Assembly: GCA_030603465.1 (NCBI GenBank)
Contig: JAUVXT010000163.1
Span: 1 to 5,995, forward strand
DNA: 5,995 nt
DNA from: Deltaproteobacteria bacterium
GTDB lineage: Bacteria > Desulfobacterota > Syntrophia > Syntrophales > UBA2210
Direction: 5' to 3'
Position 1 is the first letter of the stretch, and each line of letters begins with the position of its first letter. Positions 1 to 4,881 of this stretch are shown piece by piece. The position numbers and the translations under genes were made by a program. A model generated the notes under the pieces. The model saw only the letters and a list, made by a program, of their open reading frames with translations. It did no database searches and had not been told where the DNA came from.

Positions 1-888
1 ATTATGGGTAAAAGTGATATGGAGAATGCCATATTGGCCCACTTAACCACAACCGCCCAATCAAGGGCACACCATATACAAACATTTCTGGATTCCGGCA
101 GAGAGTCTGTAAAACAATTATCAAAGAGCGTTGTTATCGAAAGATTGCTGATTACAGTAAGCAAAGAGGAGTGTGGCGAAAAATATGACGATGTCAATAG
201 AAGATTGGAAAATACAGCCAAGGTTATGAAAAATGTCTATGATGTTATACTCTTGAATAAAGATGGAATAATTGTTGCTTCCAGTGATGGGAGGGATATC
301 GGACGGGATAAAAGCCGCGATACATTTTTTATCGAGGGGAAAGAGGGGGTTTTTATTAAGGATGCCTATGTGTCTCAGGACAAAAAAATATACTCTATTG
401 CATTTTCCGCTCCCATATTTGCGGAGAAAAGTGGAGACTTTTTGGGCGTAATCATTGCCCGGGTAAGCTTGAATGCGTTGAATAAGATAACCACGGACAG
501 AACAGGTCTAGGCGCTACCGGAGAAATCTATCTGGTAAACAGAGACGGGTACATGATAACCCCCTCACGTTTTATGAAAGACACCTTTCTTAAGTTATAT
601 GATAACACAAAAAACACCAGAATATACCTGGAGGATTATAAGAGAATAGGGGCGGAATCCCGGGCACGAAAACCCATTGTCTTCGAAGATTACAGGGGTG
701 TCAAAGTTCTTGGGGTCGGCCATAACATATCGGAAGTGAAGTGGTGTCTCCTGGCCAAGATCGATAAATCTGAGGCATTTGCGCCCTTGACGAAGATGAA
801 GATTCTATTTGTTGTCGTAGTGCTTCTCATTCCCATAGTCGCATGGCTGTCAGGCAACATTGTTTCAAGGTTTATCATCAAAGGATAA
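1..888 (+). CDS. dCache-type sensor protein, 5'-partial, ends after the membrane helix
   Basis: This is the periplasmic sensing part of a membrane receptor. The reading frame is open to the left edge. The first Met in view (position 4) starts a helix of the kind that normally follows the first membrane segment (AQSRAHHIQTFLDSGRE), so the true start and TM1 are probably upstream. Counting from that Met, residues about 30-165 resemble the distal Cache subdomain (LLNKDGIIVASSDG, then IGRDKSRDTFF, then FSAPIF), and about 166-255 the proximal one (GATGEIYLVNRDGYMITPSR). A hydrophobic helix follows at about 266-286, then SRFIIKG and a TAA stop. In histidine kinases and chemoreceptors a HAMP domain begins at exactly this point; here none follows, and no simple frameshift in the next 200 bp restores one. 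It may be a truncated kinase or receptor gene, or a sensor-only protein. The dCache family call is firm; the ligand is unknown. Confidence 0.8.
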   Translation: MMGKSDMENAILAHLTTTAQSRAHHIQTFLDSGRESVKQLSKSVVIERLLITVSKEECGEKYDDVNRRLENTAKVMKNVYDVILLNKDGIIVASSDGRDIGRDKSRDTFFIEGKEGVFIKDAYVSQDKKIYSIAFSAPIFAEKSGDFLGVIIARVSLNALNKITTDRTGLGATGEIYLVNRDGYMITPSRFMKDTFLKLYDNTKNTRIYLEDYKRIGAESRARKPIVFEDYRGVKVLGVGHNISEVKWCLLAKIDKSEAFAPLTKMKILFVVVVLLIPIVAWLSGNIVSRFIIKG

Positions 889-890
889 GA

Positions 891-908
891 GCCCGCCCGA
901 TGGCAGGC
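891..908 (+). terminator. short GC-rich hairpin after the sensor stop codon, possible weak terminator
   Basis: GCCCGCC and GGCAGGC form a 7-bp stem with one A-C mismatch around a CGAT loop, starting 2 bp after the sensor gene's TAA. The following bases (GATTGTTTGT) are only moderately T-rich, so intrinsic termination here is a guess. Confidence 0.25.
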
Positions 909-910
909 GA

Positions 911-1114
911 TTGTTTGTCGCGTGTAAGTGTAAACTGAATGAAATAGCGGATAAAGACAGACTAAACTTTGACCTTCTCATCGAAAGGAGCGCCGAAGGC
1001 AGTTTTAACGGATATTTGATACCTCTTTTACTACGGAAAGACAGGACTGGGTCTTTCGATTTGAGAATACCGGAAGAAATGATAAAAAAAGAAACGATTA
1101 TATTTCACGAGTAG
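911..1114 (+). other. doubtful 67-residue open reading frame or gene remnant
   Basis: A frame opening with TTG at 911 runs 67 codons to TAG at 1112-1114. Its C-terminal part reads like a real folded protein (LNFDLLIERSAEGSFNGYL, then SFDLRIPEEMI), mixing charged and hydrophobic residues with few rare ones. There is no good Shine-Dalgarno sequence before the TTG, and the frame stays open back into the end of the sensor gene, so a start cannot be fixed. It is either chance or the tail of a decayed gene. I do not recognise a family. Confidence 0.2.
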
Positions 1115-1126
1115 CTGGAAAATCTA

Positions 1127-1160
1127 TTGACATGAATGTGAAAGTGTGATGACTATCACC
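1127..1160 (+). promoter_or_regulatory. possible promoter with an overlapping CRP/FNR-like palindrome
   Basis: A perfect TTGACA (-35 type) lies at 1127-1132. Seventeen bases later is a poor -10 (TGACTA, 1150-1155). Overlapping that position is TGTGA-N6-TCACC (1145-1160), which matches the CRP-type TGTGA-N6-TCACA consensus in 9 of 10 defined bases; its core GTGAT-GACT-ATCAC is a perfect 5-4-5 inverted repeat. Such a site could bind a CRP/FNR-family regulator. If so, its overlap with the -10 would suggest repression, or activation of a different start nearby. It lies about 355 bp upstream of the GltI-like gene. This is inference from motif matching only. Confidence 0.22.
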
Positions 1161-1436
1161 CTCTGATTTGGGTTTAAGGAAGTTAGGAAAAATCCATAAC
1201 GAACCCGGCGCATTTCCATCTCAAGCGAAAGACACCTGTTGAAAAACTCTCCATACTTCCAGCGGAACCGGGCTGTCCTGCCATCTACATGAAAGGGGAT
1301 GACCTTACAGGGACGATCTTCTATTTAAGCCGACAGGTGCCGGGGAAATCGGTGTAATTCTTTCTGATTGCTCTCAAAAGACGAGACACTTTTATTTATC
1401 CATACTGGTGATTTGCCTTCTTTGTATGCAGATATG

Positions 1437-1450
1437 CCTGATATTTCAGG
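1437..1450 (+). promoter_or_regulatory. small perfect inverted repeat in the operon leader
   Basis: CCTGA-TATT-TCAGG is a perfect 5-bp inverted repeat with a 4-base spacer, about 65 bp before the GltI-like start codon. It may be a protein-binding half-site pair or a small leader hairpin. It is short enough to occur by chance. Confidence 0.2.
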
Positions 1451-1463
1451 TTGATGTTTAGGG

Positions 1464-1479
1464 CGCACCAAGAGGTGTG
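1464..1479 (+). promoter_or_regulatory. leader hairpin upstream of the GltI-like ribosome binding site
   Basis: CGCACC-AAGA-GGTGTG can fold into a 6-bp stem (one G-U pair) with a GNRA-sized four-base loop, ending 21 bp before the AAAGGAGA ribosome binding site at 1501-1508. It could influence translation or stability of the first gene's message, but no pairing with the ribosome binding site itself was seen. Confidence 0.2.
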
Positions 1480-1514
1480 AGTAATATGTGTAACTAACAG
1501 AAAGGAGAGATGAA

Positions 1515-2381
1515 ATGAGAAGAGGTGTATGTTTTATCCTGGCGGCAGTATTGATCCTTTGTGTGTCTCCGGCTGCATTTGGAGGCACGTTGGACGATAT
1601 TGCCAAGAGAGGAGAGTTTATGGTAGGGGTGAGGGACGGCGCCGTTCCCTTCGGTTTTTATGACAAAAACAACCAGCGTGCAGGATTCAGCCTGGATATG
1701 GCCGAAGAATTTCGGAAGGCGCTGGCAGAAAAGCTGGGCAAACCGATCAAAATAATATTCAAAACCGTCAATCCCAAGACAAGAATACCGCTGGTCGCGA
1801 ATAAAACGCTCGATATCGTATGCGGGTCTTCTACGCATACCGTTGCACGGGAAGATACCGTCGATTTTACACTGACCATATTCCTGACAGGCACGCAGCT
1901 GCTGGTTAAGAAAGACAGCGGAATAAAGAGTTACAAAGGGCTGGCGGGTAAGAGGGTCGGAGCCGCCCAGGGCTCCACAAATGAAAGGGCAATCCGGGAT
2001 CTCAACAGCAAGGGAAAGATTAAACCTGAGGCCAAAATTGTAATCTACCAGGAGCATACCCAGGGGATGCTGGCGCTGCAGAAGGGTATTGTGGATGCCT
2101 ACTGCACCGATGGAATCCTCCTTGCGGGCCTCAGGGCCAAGGCGCCCAATCCGAAAGAATATAAGCTTGCCGGCGGTCTGATCACCTATGATCCCTATGC
2201 CTATATTGTTCGGGAAAACGATTCCAACTTCCGCGATTTTATCAACGCGCAGATAATCGCCATGGAAAAGGATGGCAGGTACAAAAAACTCTATTACAAG
2301 TGGTTCGGCGCCAAGGGAGTAGTTCCATATCCCATGACTAATGAGGCAAGGACCTTGATGAAGCTGCAGGCCTGGCCCTAA
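1515..2381 (+). CDS. gltI: GltI-like polar amino-acid ABC transporter, periplasmic binding protein
   Basis: This 288-residue protein belongs to the SBP_bac_3 family. It captures an amino acid in the periplasm and delivers it to the permeases encoded downstream. Residues 1-23 form a Sec signal peptide (MRR, hydrophobic core, likely cut after AAFG); LILC is not a proper lipobox. The family pattern AGFSLDMAEEF is at 56-66. Compared from memory with E. coli GltI, several positions expected near the ligand are kept: Arg40 in GVRDGAVPF, Arg112 in TVARED, His181 in QEHTQG and Asp199 before ILLAG. The stretches TRIPLVANKTLDIVCGSS and ILLAGLRAKA are especially GltI-like. This favours glutamate/aspartate, although specificity is inferred. 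The start is ATG 1515, with AAAGGAGA about 7 bases upstream; an ATG at 1510 meets a stop after one codon. It is the first gene of the operon and is separated from the permeases by a hairpin-rich gap. Confidence 0.9.
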   Translation: MRRGVCFILAAVLILCVSPAAFGGTLDDIAKRGEFMVGVRDGAVPFGFYDKNNQRAGFSLDMAEEFRKALAEKLGKPIKIIFKTVNPKTRIPLVANKTLDIVCGSSTHTVAREDTVDFTLTIFLTGTQLLVKKDSGIKSYKGLAGKRVGAAQGSTNERAIRDLNSKGKIKPEAKIVIYQEHTQGMLALQKGIVDAYCTDGILLAGLRAKAPNPKEYKLAGGLITYDPYAYIVRENDSNFRDFINAQIIAMEKDGRYKKLYYKWFGAKGVVPYPMTNEARTLMKLQAWP

Positions 2382-2424
2382 TCTCTAAAAGCTCCACTAT
2401 GCCACATTGCGGCATTATAAAAGG

Positions 2425-2491
2425 AAGTAACTTGCGCTTTTGGCAAATGTGTTCTTTCTGTGTACAACACATTTGCAGATTTAAGTTACTT
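2425..2491 (+). repeat. long two-stem inverted repeat (cruciform or mRNA hairpin)
   Basis: The outer arms AAGTAACTT (2425-2433) and AAGTTACTT (2483-2491) are perfectly complementary over 9 bp. Inside them GCAAATGTGTT (2443-2453) and AACACATTTGC (2466-2476) pair perfectly over 11 bp, with a 12-base loop and an asymmetric internal loop of 9 and 6 bases. That gives 20 Watson-Crick pairs in 67 bases, well beyond chance. No T-run follows, so message stabilisation or a small palindromic repeat element is more likely than an intrinsic terminator. Confidence 0.7.
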
Positions 2492-2501
2492 GAAAGTTTG
2501 T

Positions 2502-2541
2502 GGAGGAGTTCGGTGTGATCAGCACCAGACCGGACTCCTCC
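2502..2541 (+). terminator. GC-rich hairpin, possible attenuator or mRNA stabiliser
   Basis: GGAGGAGTTCGG (2502-2513) pairs with CCGGACTCCTCC (2530-2541): 12 pairs, one of them a U-G wobble, around a 16-base loop that can itself pair weakly (GGTG with CACC). The bases after it (GTCTTATGTG) are only slightly T-rich, so it is at best a leaky terminator. It ends 28 bp before the permease ATG. The right arm, CTCCTCC, resembles the anti-Shine-Dalgarno sequence, and the left arm, GGAGGAG, resembles a ribosome binding site sequestered in the stem. Confidence 0.5.
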
Positions 2542-2569
2542 GTCTTATGTGTGTGAAGGAAAATTAAAT

Positions 2570-3289
2570 ATGCTGGCATATGATTTCAAGTGGTCAATCT
2601 TATGGGCCGACCCTTACGGTTCCTGGATGCTCGAAGGTATCTGGGTGACTATAAAATTGGGTGTTATCTGCTGGTTTATAGCGCTATTTCTGGGTACGCT
2701 GATCGGCACATTGAGAGTAACCCCCTGGAAGCTCTCTCGCCTTTTCGCCACAGGGTATACGGAATTATTCAGGGACATCCCCCTCCTTGTGCAGCTTTTT
2801 TTCTGGTATTTTGCTGCCCCCAGAATATTGCCGCACTCATGGGAGATGTATCTCTACCGGGGAATACCAAATTCCGAATTCTGGATAGTGGTTGTCGGCC
2901 TGTCTTTATACACGTCTTCACGTATAGCCGAACATATTCGAGCGGGAATGCAGTCGATATCGGATGATCAATATAATGCCGCTCTGAGCACCGGGTTTAC
3001 TCAATTCCAGACCTATCGATATGTCATAATTCCCTATGCAATAAGGTTAGTCATTCCTCCTCTCACAACCGAGTGCCTGACTGTATTCAAAAATACATCC
3101 CTGGCAATGACTGTGGCCGTCCTTGAGACAACATTTATGAGCCAGCAGATAGAAGCCTATACATTTCACGGCATAGAGGCAACTACCGGCGCCTGTGTCG
3201 TCTATATGATTATCACCTTGACCGTTGTGATGATTATGGGTCTTGTTGAAAAAAGACTGGCCGTGCCGGGATTGATAACACGGAGATAA
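2570..3289 (+). CDS. gltJ: GltJ-like amino-acid ABC transporter permease
   Basis: This 239-residue inner-membrane protein is one half of the channel through which the captured amino acid crosses. It is a His/Glu/Gln/Arg/opine-type permease (BPD_transp_1 fold). Hydrophobic segments lie at about 22-48, 65-85, 103-120, 155-172 and 205-226. The EAA loop that contacts the ATPase runs from about 121 to 160 (EHIRAGMQSIS, AALSTGFT, then IIPYAIR and VIPP). TELFRDIPLLVQLFFWY at 64-80 and the ending LVEKRLAVPG closely match E. coli GltJ (246 residues, from memory). I chose ATG 2570 because AAGGA lies about 9 bases upstream. The GTG at 2549 would add seven residues but has no good ribosome binding site and begins just after the hairpin. 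The next permease follows after 9 bp. Confidence 0.9.
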   Translation: MLAYDFKWSILWADPYGSWMLEGIWVTIKLGVICWFIALFLGTLIGTLRVTPWKLSRLFATGYTELFRDIPLLVQLFFWYFAAPRILPHSWEMYLYRGIPNSEFWIVVVGLSLYTSSRIAEHIRAGMQSISDDQYNAALSTGFTQFQTYRYVIIPYAIRLVIPPLTTECLTVFKNTSLAMTVAVLETTFMSQQIEAYTFHGIEATTGACVVYMIITLTVVMIMGLVEKRLAVPGLITRR

Positions 3290-3298
3290 GGGTAATAT

Positions 3299-3961
3299 AT
3301 GGGGACATTTGACTGGAAGGTAATTTACGACAATTTTCCTTTTCTTATGAAGGGGCTGCTCACTACGGTCGAACTTGCCATTATCGGTATAACGGGAGGG
3401 TTGCTCCTCGGCATAATCGTTGGGATGGCACGGTTGAGCTCGAAAAAGATAATCTATTATCCCGCCACGCTCTTCGTTAATTTTTTTCGAAGCCTTCCAC
3501 TCTTACTGGTTATATTCTGGTTCTATTTCCTGGTTCCGCTACTGGCGGGAAGGCCCATGGGGGATTTCTTCTCCGCCAGTGTTGCATTTATTGTATTTGA
3601 GGCGTCATATTTTGCGGAGATTATAAGGGCCGGGATACAATCCATATCGAAGGAACAGATGCAGGCGGCCTATTCGACTGGCTTTACCTATGGGCAGGCT
3701 ATGCGCTATATCATTCTACCGCAGGCCTTGCGGAATATGGTTCCATCTTTATTGACTCAATCTGTTGTCGTATTTCAGGACACATCTCTGGCATATGTTA
3801 TAGGAGTCAGGGAGTTTCTGCGATCGGCAAGTATCGTGGATGCCCGGGAAATGAGGAGTCTTGAGCTTTATGCCTTCATAGGTGTGATATATTTTGTGAT
3901 TTGCTATACGATGAGTAAGATGAGTAAGAGACTGGAAGCTAAGAGAGGGATGGCTAAATGA
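3299..3961 (+). CDS. gltK: GltK-like amino-acid ABC transporter permease
   Basis: This 220-residue inner-membrane protein is the second permease, expected to pair with the GltJ-like protein. Hydrophobic segments lie at about 20-45, 58-82, 90-106, 140-168 and 188-206. The EAA loop is at about 107-150 (EIIRAGIQSIS, QAAYSTGFT, IILPQALRNMVP). NFFRSLPLLLVIFWFY at 61-76 and VVVFQDTSLAYV at 156-167 are close to E. coli GltK (224 residues, from memory), which supports the glutamate/aspartate type over general glutamine or histidine types. The ribosome binding site (AAGGG, 3288-3292) overlaps the upstream stop codon. The gene ends in an ATGA overlap with the ATPase gene, so the two are probably translationally coupled. 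Confidence 0.92.
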   Translation: MGTFDWKVIYDNFPFLMKGLLTTVELAIIGITGGLLLGIIVGMARLSSKKIIYYPATLFVNFFRSLPLLLVIFWFYFLVPLLAGRPMGDFFSASVAFIVFEASYFAEIIRAGIQSISKEQMQAAYSTGFTYGQAMRYIILPQALRNMVPSLLTQSVVVFQDTSLAYVIGVREFLRSASIVDAREMRSLELYAFIGVIYFVICYTMSKMSKRLEAKRGMAK

Positions 3962-4686
3962 TAGAAATAAAGAATGTCAGTAAATGGTTTGGCGATTTCA
4001 GAGTTTTGGAAAATGTCAGCGAAACGATCGAAAAGGGGCAGGTGGTGGTCATCTGCGGCCCCTCTGGCGCCGGGAAGAGCATGCTCTGCAAATGCCTTAA
4101 TGGGTTGGAGCCATTTCAGGAAGGGGACATAGTTGTCGACGGCATCTCTCTCGCGGATCCGTCCACCGACCTTATAAAACTGAGACAAAAAATGGGCATG
4201 GTCTTTCAGAGATTTGAACTCTATCCACACATGAAGATATTGGAAAATATCACCATAGCTCCCATAAAGGTAAAAAAGATGTCTCAGGCCGATGCGGAGA
4301 AGAAGGCTTTCGAACTTCTGGAAAGGGTCGGCATTCCCGAGCAGGCAAAGAAATATCCCGGGAATCTTTCCGGTGGACAGCAGCAGCGGGTGGCCATAGC
4401 GCGCGCGCTGGCAATGGAACCGGAAATCATGCTCTTTGATGAACCCACATCGGCGCTGGATCCGGAGATGATAAAAGAGGTTCTCGATGTTATGATCAAT
4501 CTGGCAAAGTCGGGTATGACAATGGTTGTGGTAACGCACGAGATGGGTTTTGCGAGGGAAGTGGCGGACGAAATCATATTTATGGAAAAAGGGAGCATTG
4601 TCGAACGCGGCACCGATGTCAGTTTTTTCAAAAACCCGAAGAGTGAGCGAACGAAAGAATTTCTGGACAAGATTCTTCTTGTATAG
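3958..4686 (+). CDS. gltL: GltL-like amino-acid ABC transporter ATP-binding protein
   Basis: This 242-residue cytoplasmic ATPase powers the importer as a dimer bound to the two permeases. All ABC motifs are present in order: Walker A GPSGAGKS (34-41), Q-loop Gln84 in MVFQRFELYPH, signature LSGGQQQR (137-144), Walker B IMLFDE with catalytic Glu162, D-loop SALD (165-168) and H-loop His194 in VVVTHEMGFA. Walker A is followed by Met42 where Thr is usual (GKST); the required Ser41 is kept, so activity is expected. Length and sequence match the polar amino-acid class (E. coli GltL, about 241 residues). The start ATG overlaps the GltK-like stop by 4 bp, with GAGAGGG about 8-12 bases upstream inside the previous gene. 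A small gene follows after 21 bp. Confidence 0.95.
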   Translation: MIEIKNVSKWFGDFRVLENVSETIEKGQVVVICGPSGAGKSMLCKCLNGLEPFQEGDIVVDGISLADPSTDLIKLRQKMGMVFQRFELYPHMKILENITIAPIKVKKMSQADAEKKAFELLERVGIPEQAKKYPGNLSGGQQQRVAIARALAMEPEIMLFDEPTSALDPEMIKEVLDVMINLAKSGMTMVVVTHEMGFAREVADEIIFMEKGSIVERGTDVSFFKNPKSERTKEFLDKILLV

Positions 4687-4707
4687 TGAAGAGAAGGAAC
4701 GGTCTTT

Positions 4708-4878
4708 ATGGCGGCTGATCAAAAAAGAAAACTCGAAGATCGTATAGGCCCCGAATCTTCTGTAGACATCAAATCCGAGGTAATCGCAATGGCCGAAGAA
4801 AGCGTTGTGCGGGGAGAAATAAGTATGTCCGGGAAGGCGGGAGAAAAACCGGCTGCCTTCGCAGGAAAAAGAACGTAG
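4708..4878 (+). CDS. unrecognised 56-residue protein at the end of the transporter operon
   Basis: ATG 4708 opens a 56-codon frame ending in TAG at 4876-4878. AAGGA (4694-4698) lies 9 bases upstream, as good a ribosome binding site as those of the transporter genes, and the ATPase stop is only 21 bp before it, so it probably shares the operon message. The product begins MAADQKRKLEDRIG and ends in a Gly/Ala/Lys-rich tail (GKAGEKPAAFAGKRT). It is soluble and highly charged, with a possible helix around residues 20-35 (IKSEVIAMAEESVVRGE) and no signal peptide, membrane helix or cysteine. I do not recognise a family. A role tied to the transporter is suggested only by position. It could also be a spurious frame, but the ribosome binding site and spacing argue for a real gene. 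Confidence 0.55.
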   Translation: MAADQKRKLEDRIGPESSVDIKSEVIAMAEESVVRGEISMSGKAGEKPAAFAGKRT

Positions 4879-4881
4879 TAT

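Larger units (their letters stand above)
889..1514. other. 626-bp region without a convincing gene, leader of the transporter operon
   Basis: This gap lies between the sensor gene and the GltI-like gene. No reading frame in it has both a credible ribosome binding site and a recognisable product. It contains two protein-like open stretches in the same frame (911-1114 and 1187-1357), a TTGACA box with a palindrome (1127-1160), and two small hairpins close to the next gene (1437-1450 and 1464-1479). It probably contains the operon promoter and a long untranslated leader, possibly over the decayed remains of former genes. I looked for cobalamin, lysine and glycine riboswitch cores and did not find a convincing match. 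Confidence 0.5.
2382..2569 (+). other. 188-bp intergenic spacer with two strong hairpins
   Basis: This gap separates the binding-protein gene from the first permease, whereas all other junctions in the operon are under 25 bp or overlap. It contains a weak ATGCC/GGCAT stem (2399-2415), a long two-part hairpin (2425-2491) and a GC-rich hairpin (2502-2541). In many binding-protein-dependent import operons, a structure here protects the upstream message or partly stops transcription, so the binding protein is made in excess. That role is inferred. Confidence 0.55.

Noticed and set aside
1289..1370. Possible riboswitch core around AAGCCGACAGGTGCCGGGG
   Set aside because: A few short words resemble cobalamin riboswitch fragments, but the conserved blocks are not in the right order or spacing and only 4-5 bp stems form.
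1368..1396. TTGCTC-N17-TTTATT as a promoter for the binding-protein gene
   Set aside because: Only 3 of 6 and 4 of 6 consensus matches; such matches are expected by chance in AT-rich leader DNA.
1494..2057. Minus-strand frame of 187 codons over the binding-protein gene
   Set aside because: The plus-strand gene there has a signal peptide and strong GltI-type motifs. The antisense product is Cys/Arg-rich with no family features.
2441..2456. TGGCA-containing stretch as a sigma-54 promoter
   Set aside because: The -24-like TGGCA is present, but no TTGC -12 element follows at the right spacing, and the sequence is better explained as an arm of the inverted repeat.
2590..2967. Plus-strand 125-codon frame inside the first permease gene
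   Set aside because: It is an out-of-frame shadow of the GltJ-like gene, with no credible start and non-protein-like composition.
3904..4722. Long minus-strand frame (272 codons) antiparallel to the ATPase gene
   Set aside because: It mirrors the codon pattern of a clearly real ABC ATPase on the plus strand. Its translation is rich in His, Phe, Arg and Leu, has no recognisable domain, and no ribosome binding site stands out.
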